DNA of 13,676 bases from Candidatus Uhrbacteria bacterium (GTDB lineage Bacteria; Patescibacteriota; Patescibacteriia; UBA9934; UBA11717), in assembly GCA_013203725.1 (NCBI GenBank), contig JABMPK010000083.1:1-13676 (forward strand), in the 5' to 3' direction. Under the pieces are notes generated by a model. The model was not told the DNA's origin. It saw nothing but the letters and a program-made list of their open reading frames with translations, and made no database searches. The position numbers and the translations under genes were made by a program. Numbering within the stretch: position 1 is the stretch's first letter; every line of letters starts with the position of its first letter. This document shows positions 6,996-13,438 of the stretch, one piece after another.

Positions 6996-7622
6996 ATGAA
7001 TATACGATTTGCGAGATTGGGTACCTTGTTGCTAAGTTTTGCGCTTATTGGCGCAGGTTGCAACGTTGTGCCGCAAGTTCCGTGTGACACTATCACGGGA
7101 CATGGAAGTTGTGTTTCGGACGGAGTAGACGAGGCGTTGATCGGATCGTGGAGTCTAGTCTCACAACAAGTATTCACACCAGCGGGCTCTATAACAAACC
7201 CTGCATCTGGTAGAACTCTAAATATTGCTGCTGATGGTTCTTACACTGAGGACTACTCGACAGAAACAATGCCTGACGGAACAGCACTGTCTATTGTAAG
7301 TCATTGTGATATTTTAGGACTACTCTCCGGAGCGTACGAAGTTGAAAGCAACCTAGACCTAGACTTTGATCCTCCTGTAGATGTGGCAGAGCTCCATGTT
7401 GTGCCAAACGGTGGTTCGCCACAGGTTAAGTGTCAAGCAGACGGAATACCAATTACTTCAAACGCCTCAACTTCGCCGCTTGGTGTTGGGCCGGTTGAAG
7501 GGGTGCCACCTTACGTTTTGTACACCTACACGATGGACGATGCTTGGTCTCAGGTTGTTATCACCCAAACAAACACAATCGTGAATCTTAAGAATATCTA
7601 CACATTTAAACGAATAAACTAA
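6996..7622 (+). CDS. Putative lipoprotein, hypothetical
   Basis: 208 aa. It starts with a lipoprotein-like signal: basic residues R4 and R7, a hydrophobic core, and LIGAGC with the possible lipidated cysteine at C22. The -3 position is Gly instead of the usual Leu/Val/Ile, so the lipobox is imperfect. The mature part begins with a cysteine-containing segment (C30, C39) and then EALIGSWSLVSQQ (about 46-58), which recalls the start of small lipocalin-like or 'heat shock/copper resistance' beta-barrels. Further cysteines occur at about 103 and 146. I do not recognise a defined family. It has its own promoter and a strong terminator, so it is monocistronic. It probably sits on the outer face of the membrane (inference). 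Confidence 0.75.
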   Translation: MNIRFARLGTLLLSFALIGAGCNVVPQVPCDTITGHGSCVSDGVDEALIGSWSLVSQQVFTPAGSITNPASGRTLNIAADGSYTEDYSTETMPDGTALSIVSHCDILGLLSGAYEVESNLDLDFDPPVDVAELHVVPNGGSPQVKCQADGIPITSNASTSPLGVGPVEGVPPYVLYTYTMDDAWSQVVITQTNTIVNLKNIYTFKRIN

Positions 7623-7640
7623 TAGGACCAGAGGTTTTAT

Positions 7641-7674
7641 AAACGCCGCAACACTGTGTTGCGGCGTTTGTTTT
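7641..7674 (+). terminator. Strong intrinsic terminator
   Basis: A perfect 13-bp stem AAACGCCGCAACA/TGTTGCGGCGTTT around CTG is followed by GTTTT. Because the stem begins with AAA and ends with TTT, it can also terminate minus-strand transcription. Confidence 0.9.
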
Positions 7675-7706
7675 ACACTGCAATAACGGCATCATCATTA
7701 GTAATG

Positions 7707-7715
7707 TTATCCACA
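7707..7715 (+). promoter_or_regulatory. Second DnaA-box-like 9-mer
   Basis: TTATCCACA, identical and in the same orientation as the site at 752-760, and again intergenic. It ends about 20 bp before the -10 box of the large surface-protein gene, so a bound protein would overlap the -35 region. It is an isolated site. Confidence 0.3.
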
Positions 7716-7734
7716 CTGTAATTAGACCTTGATG

Positions 7735-7740
7735 TATAAT
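7735..7740 (+). promoter_or_regulatory. -10 box setting the start of the large surface protein
   Basis: The perfect TATAAT overlaps the first possible ATG (7739) of the large reading frame. Transcription from it would start at about 7747-7748, on the second ATG (7748), so that start is preferred and the mRNA would be leaderless. No clear -35 box is seen. Confidence 0.45.
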
Positions 7741-7747
7741 GGAACAA

Positions 7748-10700
7748 ATGAAAACAATACAATCCAGCGTGTCTACGCGCATGTATATAGTGAGTTTGGC
7801 GATCATGGTGTTCGCTGTATTTTCGTATGCGAGCTTCTTGGTTCCTTTTGCTGATGCAGCGGCTCCAACGGTCTCATCTGCTGTTATGACAAGTACTACG
7901 ATATCAAACTTCGAAATCATTCTTACGGGTACAGACTTTGCTAAATTTGCAAGTTCAGCAACAACAAATGCAAACGCTACGGATTTACTAGGGTTGACAT
8001 ATAACGCAACAAATCCGACAGCTGGCTCAATCACAGGTTCAACGACCATGATCCTAACGTTTCCTTTGAGTACTGGCACCGGTAAATCTGGCGGAACGCT
8101 TGATATTGCTGCAGATACGATACAAGACTCAAGCAGTACAGGAAACGCATTGATCAATCTTGGAGACGGCTCTATCACTGATTCTGCAGCTCCTGCGGTG
8201 TACGCGTATGAGTTCAAGGATACGGATTACAACGGAAAGATAGATTCGTTCAATCTTGTATTTACTGAGACTGTAATTGGTGCAACTTCATCTATGTCTG
8301 CTTCGAACCTTCTAGTTACTAGCACTGGTGATTTTCCTGGCTTTTCAGTTACTAGCGACGCTACAGATTTTTTGACGAGTGATTCAAACAAAGCGACACT
8401 ATCCAGCTCCTTGTTCGTTGAATCTACCAATTCAGTTACTACTGATGTAGGCGGCTCATTGGCAATATCACTTCAGGGTACATTTACCCTAGAGGATGCT
8501 GGCACTAATTCGATTACGCAAGCAACACTCGCAGGTGCTCAGACCGCAATATTATCTGTGGATTTAGCGGCGCCAGTCATTGAAGAGTTTCAGTACTATG
8601 ACCAAGACAACGATGGGAAGGTAGATGAACTTCAAATTTATTTCAGTGAAGACATTGTTGCAAGCTCGACTATTGCAAAAGATAACTTTTCTTTTACTGT
8701 TGGAGATTTTACAGGTTTCGGTTTTACGGCTGGAGCTGGTGATCTTGTGTCGGGAACGGTTGATTCTCTCGTTTTGTCTTCTCCAACAGATGTGACAGAA
8801 GCTTCTGTTGTGGATACGGGTGATAATTCAGGGACATTCGCCGCCTCGCTTTCCGGAACCTTTAATTTCGATGATGCTGCAACAAATTCAAATACTCAAG
8901 TAGAGATATCAGGAGCGCAGGCGCAGATATCAGTACTTGATAGAGCGCTTCCTATAGTGACCCAAGCTGAAGTGACGGGAGACAACTCGCTCGCATATAT
9001 CTTGAATGTATTGAAGTTCACTTACTCTGAACCGGTCGTTGTATCACTTGATGCTGGTGGAGATGCAGATGTAAGCGCGGGTGGCGCTGCAAGTTCATCG
9101 ACTTCGACGTTGGGAGACATGACAACAGCACGCACTTTGACGGGCATTGGTACATGGGCTTTGACCAACGGTGGAGACATGACTACTAGTCAGGCAGATT
9201 CTAATAATGTAACGCTTTCAGCTAATGGGTTAGAGATAATGGTTGCTTTCAACGCATTAACAGAAGCGTATTTTAATGCTGGAACTGTTGGTCCTACTAC
9301 GTCGGACTTTACGCCAGCGTCCGACGCTAATGATGTTGCTGACGCAGCTGGCAATGCTGTGAACGGGTCGCAGGCTGTGGTTGCATTTACATATTCTGAT
9401 GCGTGGGACGTTACTGTGCCAACGGTGAACAAAACATGGTCTTGTGATTTGGACGTAGACGGCACTGTTGAGACTATGCAAGTTGATATGAGCGAATTTA
9501 TACTTGATGGTTCTGCAGCTGCTGCAAATTTTGAATTGGATAACGATGCAACGAATGATGGTGAGGAAGAGGTTACAGGAACGACGTTTAACACGTCTAC
9601 TCTTGGTTGTGACGGGTCAGCAGCGGCGGATGTTGCACATGACGACAAGTTCACAATTGCAAGTTCGGCAGGTGTGGATGGTACGAATACCGCTTACTTT
9701 CATATTGTATCAAGCGCCTTGCGAGATCAGGCGGGCAATAGGGCAGCGACTGGCGCTGCACTTGGTACAGAGAACGACAAGGCCGCGCCCCAAGATCTTG
9801 TGAGTATGAGCGCAGTAGGATCTAGTAGCTCAACAGTATCGCTCACGTGGACTGCGACAACATCAGAAGGTGCGTCATTTGACCACTATGAAGTGTGGTA
9901 TGGCACTGATCTGTCGGATGTCCAGAACAGGACCGGTACAGCGACTCAGTGGACCATAGGTGACGATGCGGCTCTTGGAACTGAGGCGACTACAATCACG
10001 ACTGTCACAGGATTGACATGGAGCTCTCTGTACTTCAAAGTCTTTGCGCTAGATACTGATAGCAACTCGTCAACGGTATCTGCAGTGTTGGTAAATAAGG
10101 CTACGGGTGGGGTGACGGTTATAGACGTGACCGCACCAACGGGCATTCTTGTCAACGCTCCAAACGGCGGAGAACTACTGTCAGGGAATAGCGAAGTTTC
10201 TGTCTCATGGACATCTTCGGGCCTTTCGATAGTGACGGTGGATCTTGAGTACACAGTAGACGGCTCTACTTGGACGCCTCTTGCTGCTGGCAAGTCTCCG
10301 TCTGGTACATATTCATGGACAGTGCCAAACGTACAGTCGAATATGGCGAAGATTCGTGTAATCGGACGAGACGTAGGGGGCGCAAACGCGGCGGAAGATA
10401 TCAGTAATAGTAACTTTTCTATAAACGCAGTCGCAGCGCCACTTGATGTGGTAACCGCCCCTGTTTCGGGTGCTATGGGGGTATCACCAATCACTGGTGA
10501 ACCGGAGGAGATATCTGAAGTTGAACTTGATAATTACATTAAGTCTCCGGGATTTTCTACTATTTATTATCTTGGAAGCGATTCAAAGCGACATCCATTT
10601 GTTAGCGAACAGACATATGCTTCGTGGGAAGCTGGCTTTGACAATGTCGTGGTCGTGACTGATGCGACGCTATCTACGTTCAAGATTGGCGTAACTATGC

Positions 10701-11395
10701 CGCCAAAACCAGGAGTGGAGCTCGTGAAGATTCAGAGTGTACCCAACGTTTATGCGGTTGTAGAGAATCCAGAGGATGAGTTTAGGCCGTTGCTCCGTTG
10801 GGTGAAGTCTGAAGAGATCGCTATCGATCTTTACGGATCAGCGTGGGCGGACTTCGTGATAGACGTTCAGCCAGGACAGTTTTCGTCCTTTGTAATTGGA
10901 ATAAACATTTTGAATTCGAGCGATGTTTCGGTGGATCGCGCTGTAATGCAGACTCGGTACGGACTAAATGGAATACTCGATACTGTTGACTCTGACAACG
11001 ATGGATTGAGTGATCTTGAGGAAGCTCGAGCAAAGACAGATAGATTCGAGCCAGACACAGATCACGACGGTTTGTGGGATTGGGAAGAGATAAACATGTA
11101 CTCAACAGACCCTCTGGACCCAGACAGTGACGACGACTTGCTCAATGACGGAGACGAGGCATTTGGATCTCTTACAGATCCAAACAGAGCGGACACAGAC
11201 AGTGACGGTTTGAGCGACGGTGACGAAGTCAATATCGGAACGGATCCAATGAAGTTCGATACTGATGACGATGGGATCTACGATCGCGAGGAGATATACG
11301 AGTACGGCACAAACCCACTAAATCACGATACAGACGGCGATAGTTTCCTAGACGGCGACGAGGTTGCCAACGGATTTAACCCATTAGGCGCTTAA
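7748..11395 (+). CDS. Large secreted surface protein with Ig/FN3-like modules and calcium-binding tail
   Basis: About 1215 aa from the ATG at 7748 (1218 from 7739; see the promoter entry). The signal peptide has a basic start, a hydrophobic core and a likely cleavage near FADAA (about residue 38). Two internal repeats of about 126 aa (about 147-273 and 274-399) each start with an EF-hand-like acidic loop, DTDYNGKID or DQDNDGKVD, and end with a GAQ motif. After a variable beta-rich region come a fibronectin type III-like domain (about 678-783) and an Ig-like module (NAPNGGELLSGNSEVSVSWT, about 801-892). Next is a module shared with the 424-aa protein (about 932-1051; STIYYLGSDSKRHPFVSEQT). The tail (about 1077-1211) has six thrombospondin-3-like calcium repeats such as DSDNDGLSD and DTDSDGLSD. 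No sortase motif or C-terminal membrane helix follows. Likely a calcium-stabilised cell-surface or adhesin protein (inference); the actual function is unknown. Confidence 0.85.
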   Translation: MKTIQSSVSTRMYIVSLAIMVFAVFSYASFLVPFADAAAPTVSSAVMTSTTISNFEIILTGTDFAKFASSATTNANATDLLGLTYNATNPTAGSITGSTTMILTFPLSTGTGKSGGTLDIAADTIQDSSSTGNALINLGDGSITDSAAPAVYAYEFKDTDYNGKIDSFNLVFTETVIGATSSMSASNLLVTSTGDFPGFSVTSDATDFLTSDSNKATLSSSLFVESTNSVTTDVGGSLAISLQGTFTLEDAGTNSITQATLAGAQTAILSVDLAAPVIEEFQYYDQDNDGKVDELQIYFSEDIVASSTIAKDNFSFTVGDFTGFGFTAGAGDLVSGTVDSLVLSSPTDVTEASVVDTGDNSGTFAASLSGTFNFDDAATNSNTQVEISGAQAQISVLDRALPIVTQAEVTGDNSLAYILNVLKFTYSEPVVVSLDAGGDADVSAGGAASSSTSTLGDMTTARTLTGIGTWALTNGGDMTTSQADSNNVTLSANGLEIMVAFNALTEAYFNAGTVGPTTSDFTPASDANDVADAAGNAVNGSQAVVAFTYSDAWDVTVPTVNKTWSCDLDVDGTVETMQVDMSEFILDGSAAAANFELDNDATNDGEEEVTGTTFNTSTLGCDGSAAADVAHDDKFTIASSAGVDGTNTAYFHIVSSALRDQAGNRAATGAALGTENDKAAPQDLVSMSAVGSSSSTVSLTWTATTSEGASFDHYEVWYGTDLSDVQNRTGTATQWTIGDDAALGTEATTITTVTGLTWSSLYFKVFALDTDSNSSTVSAVLVNKATGGVTVIDVTAPTGILVNAPNGGELLSGNSEVSVSWTSSGLSIVTVDLEYTVDGSTWTPLAAGKSPSGTYSWTVPNVQSNMAKIRVIGRDVGGANAAEDISNSNFSINAVAAPLDVVTAPVSGAMGVSPITGEPEEISEVELDNYIKSPGFSTIYYLGSDSKRHPFVSEQTYASWEAGFDNVVVVTDATLSTFKIGVTMPPKPGVELVKIQSVPNVYAVVENPEDEFRPLLRWVKSEEIAIDLYGSAWADFVIDVQPGQFSSFVIGINILNSSDVSVDRAVMQTRYGLNGILDTVDSDNDGLSDLEEARAKTDRFEPDTDHDGLWDWEEINMYSTDPLDPDSDDDLLNDGDEAFGSLTDPNRADTDSDGLSDGDEVNIGTDPMKFDTDDDGIYDREEIYEYGTNPLNHDTDGDSFLDGDEVANGFNPLGA

Positions 11396-11424
11396 TATAA
11401 ATCTAAAAGATAAACATAAAATAT

Positions 11425-11814
11425 ATGGAACTCTCATTCCTCCTAGGCAAAGTTATTGCAGTATATCTTGTGATTGTTGGTTTGATGTTTATATCGCGAC
11501 GTGACGATATTCATGAGATCATGAAAAAATTTAAGAAAAACAGCGTGTTGTTGTTCGGGCTTGGTGCTGCGGTAATATTGCTGGGATTGTTCGTAATTTT
11601 GAACCATAATATTTGGGTGAGCGACTGGCGCGTTATTATAACAATCTTAGGTTGGTTAGCCTTAATCAGGGGTCTAGCTTCATGGTTCTTGCCAGAGGGG
11701 ATGGTTCGATTGGGCAACTATCTAAGCAAGCGAGGACATTTCTTGATAGTTGGTCTAGTGGTATTAATGATAGGTTTATTTCTTGGATACAACGCATTCG
11801 GGCTAGCTCTTTAG
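11425..11814 (+). CDS. Small multi-pass membrane protein, hypothetical
   Basis: 129 aa with four likely transmembrane helices (about 5-23, 40-60, 66-88 and 105-127). A basic loop, RRDDIHEIMKKFKKN, lies between the first and second helices. The segment HNIWVSDWRVIITILGWLALIRG is typical of a conserved small membrane family of unknown role in several bacteria. It starts 29 bp after the stop of the large surface protein, in an AT-rich gap with no clear promoter or Shine-Dalgarno sequence, so co-transcription is likely. A strong terminator follows. No catalytic motif is seen and no function is assigned. Confidence 0.75.
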   Translation: MELSFLLGKVIAVYLVIVGLMFISRRDDIHEIMKKFKKNSVLLFGLGAAVILLGLFVILNHNIWVSDWRVIITILGWLALIRGLASWFLPEGMVRLGNYLSKRGHFLIVGLVVLMIGLFLGYNAFGLAL

Positions 11815-11828
11815 GTAGTTTATATAAT

Positions 11829-11859
11829 AAAACGGGCCAAGGGGTCCGTTTTTATTTTT
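11829..11859 (+). terminator. Intrinsic terminator of the surface-protein unit
   Basis: The 10-bp stem AAAACGGGCC/GGTCCGTTTT (one G-T pair) with an AAGG loop is followed by a T-rich tract (TTTTTATTTTT). It separates the surface-protein unit from the tRNA-Asn gene. Confidence 0.85.
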
Positions 11860-11871
11860 CTGGATCATCTC

Positions 11872-11900
11872 TTGTATCATGAAGGGTACTGTGATATAGT
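11872..11900 (+). promoter_or_regulatory. Promoter of tRNA-Asn
   Basis: TTGTAT (11872-11877) and TATAGT (11895-11900) are 17 bp apart, and TGA before the -10 adds an extended -10 match. The start would be near 11907, about 12 nt before the mature tRNA 5' end at 11919. Confidence 0.6.
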
Positions 11901-11953
11901 TTCCTCGCTGAAAAGCATTCCGAGATAGCTCAGCTGGTAGAGCAACTGGCTGT

Positions 11954-12583
11954 GTCACTGTTTCTTTAAGCAATGAAATATATGCCAAAGAAACGTACCT
12001 ATGCCGACCGCGCTGAATATCTCAAACAGGCAGTAGTTAAGCGACGTCGAAAAATTCGTGACTTGTCTATAGACTATCTTGGCAAAAGATGTCAGATATG
12101 TGGATATGATAAATGCAACGAGGCGCTAGATTTTCATCATCGTGACCCTTCAAAGAAGTCCTTCGGAATTTCTGCAAAAGGATACACGCGATCATGGAAA
12201 AAGGTGCAAGATGAGCTTGATAAATGTGCATTGATTTGCGCGAACTGTCATAGAGAAATTCACGCTGGCAAAACGCAGCTTCCAACGGAGACGTTGGAAT
12301 GATAACAAGGTGAATTGTTCCCATCATAAAAACTGTTGGGAATGCGTCGAAACCCATGAAGTTCGTAGCTTTATGCGAAGACGTACTGGAAGCCTTCCGT
12401 CGAAAGACAATGGTAATCAGCAGCCAAGCCCTCGAGCAAACGCTCGTGTGGAAGGTTCAGAGACTATCCCGTATGGGAGTAGGATTGAGTACGGCTCAAT
12501 TCGAAGCGCCTTGCATCCTCACCGACAACAGTCGGACGGATGATGATATAGTCCACGCTATTGGGAAACCAATGGGTTAAGTG
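11954..12583 (+). mobile_element. Group I self-splicing intron in the tRNA-Asn anticodon loop
   Basis: 630 nt. Exon 1 ends in U and the intron ends in G, the group I rule. R element GTTCAGAGACTA (12455-12466) and S element GATATAGTCC (12545-12554) form P7 through GACTA/TAGTC. The Q-like AATCAGCAGCCAAGCC is at 12415-12430. P1 is proposed between exon GGCTGT (11948-11953) and an internal guide GCAGCT (12275-12280), giving six pairs with the required U-G at the splice site. The hairpin TTCCAACG-GAGA-CGTTGGAA (12280-12299) would be P2, and ATTGG-GAAA-CCAAT (12560-12573) would be P9; both have GNRA loops. Core motifs resemble subgroup IC3 of bacterial tRNA introns (inference). The HNH gene lies in the P1 loop. 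Confidence 0.9.
11973..12302 (+). CDS. Intron-encoded HNH homing endonuclease
   Basis: 109 aa. A basic N-terminal half (KRRRKIRD, 23-30) is followed by an HNH nuclease with zinc ribbon: C40-x2-C43, the catalytic H55-H56 pair in DFHHRDP, then C89-x2-C92 and H93/H97 in CANCHREIH. It is complete for a minimal HNH domain. Expected role: cutting intronless tRNA-Asn genes at the anticodon region so the intron is copied in by repair (inference from location). The gene starts 19 nt inside the intron, and its last codons contain the proposed internal guide (codons for Q-L) and the whole P2 hairpin (codons for PTETLE). Protein end and ribozyme therefore constrain each other. An in-frame ATG at 11982 is an alternative start; no strong ribosome binding site is visible, and expression would come from the tRNA precursor. 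Confidence 0.88.
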   Translation: MKYMPKKRTYADRAEYLKQAVVKRRRKIRDLSIDYLGKRCQICGYDKCNEALDFHHRDPSKKSFGISAKGYTRSWKKVQDELDKCALICANCHREIHAGKTQLPTETLE

Positions 12584-12624
12584 TAACCAGTGGGTCGTGG
12601 GTTCGAGTCCCACTCTCGGAGCCA
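12583..12624. other. Probable attachment site: tRNA-Asn 3' part overlapping the recombinase end
   Basis: The antisense of the tRNA 3' exon encodes the recombinase C-terminus WLREWDSNPRPTGY, so the recombinase reading frame runs into the tRNA. An element that recombines at a tRNA 3' end and restores the gene leaves exactly this arrangement. The exact crossover core cannot be seen because the other end of the element is outside the window. Confidence 0.5.
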
Positions 12625-12631
12625 AGCAGGT

Positions 12632-12657
12632 CGATCAACAGAAATGTTGGTCGTTTT
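12632..12657 (+). terminator. tRNA-Asn terminator inside the recombinase frame
   Basis: A 9-bp stem CGATCAACA/TGTTGGTCG (one T-G pair) with a GAAA loop is followed by TTTT. It lies 8 bp after the CCA and, on the opposite strand, is part of the recombinase coding sequence (around TTNISVDRPA). Confidence 0.75.
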
Positions 12658-13438
12658 GCTTTCCAGAGAAGAAAGGTCGGCTAGATCGAGTACGTAATTA
12701 AAGGGTTCGTTGAGTTTAAAGACGAGTTCCTTGCCGTCTACAGTCGGGTTCTGAAGTAATAGTTTCAAAAATGCCTGTTTTTCATGAACTTCAGAACTCT
12801 CGAATATATCTTTTGCTCGGCGAGCTACATCTAGCACAGTAGCTACGTTGTTTTTATAGTCATGGTCAGCAACTGAGTGCTGTTCAAGTTGGATAGATAG
12901 AGTTTGAATCTTGTCAGAGTACTGTTGCAACTTATTGTCATAGTCTGGCTTAGTAATCCGCCTGTAACTTCACCTCGCTGTCTCTTTGCTTCAAACGATC
13001 TCTTTACGTTGTCGCTGATTGAGTTTGAGTAGTACTGAGCAAGACTTACTGCCATATTGAAGTGGAAGAGATCTGTGGCAGGGGAGTCACGGTTAAGTAT
13101 GAGGTTGTCAGAAGGAAAGTGTAATTCGATCATTCCATCTCGACGTAGACCTTCAAGCTCTGGTAAACCAATCAAAAAGTCTCGGCTGAGTCGATCGACC
13201 TTGTCGCAACAAAGAGCTACCGTGTCTTCTTGATCGGTTATATAGTCGACAACTTTTTGAAACTCCTTTCTGTGCTCCTTGTACGCAGACTCATCAAAGA
13301 TAAATTCTTTGTCACGTATCAAGGAGTTATGCCTTTCGATATAGCTAACTAACCTTGCATGTTGTGCAGGCAGGGAATTCCCAGCCTCCTTTTGCTCTTC
13401 GGTTGAGACCCTGGCGAGGATTATGGATTTCATGCCAA

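Larger units (their letters stand above)
11919..12624 (+). tRNA. tRNA-Asn (GUU) interrupted by a group I intron
   Basis: Exon 1 (11919-11953) and exon 2 (12584-12624) join into a complete tRNA. It has acceptor stem TCCGAGA/TCTCGGA, D-arm GCTC/GAGC, anticodon stem ACTGG/CCAGT with loop CTGTTAA (anticodon GTT, asparagine), variable loop GGGTC, T-arm GTGGG-TTCGAGT-CCCAC, discriminator G and an encoded CCA. The intron lies between the second and third anticodon bases, so no functional tRNA-Asn can form without splicing. It has a good promoter upstream and a terminator 8 bp after the CCA. The T-arm and CCA end are also the antisense of the last codons of the neighbouring recombinase. Confidence 0.93.

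Noticed and set aside
7606..8217. Long minus-strand ORFs opposite the large surface protein, dnaG and rpoD
   Set aside because: They are antisense shadows of well-supported genes, with no recognisable domains or start signals.
11919..11953. Truncated tRNA or tRNA remnant left by integration
   Set aside because: The matching 3' half is present at 12584-12624 and completes every stem of tRNA-Asn once the intron is removed.
12310..12580. Two overlapping plus-strand ORFs of 74-77 codons
   Set aside because: They lie wholly in the group I ribozyme core (R, S, P9 elements) and their translations resemble no protein.
12840..12965. Programmed ribosomal frameshift in the recombinase
   Set aside because: No slippery heptamer at the junction, and the central domains are missing altogether, so a deletion explains the frame change better.
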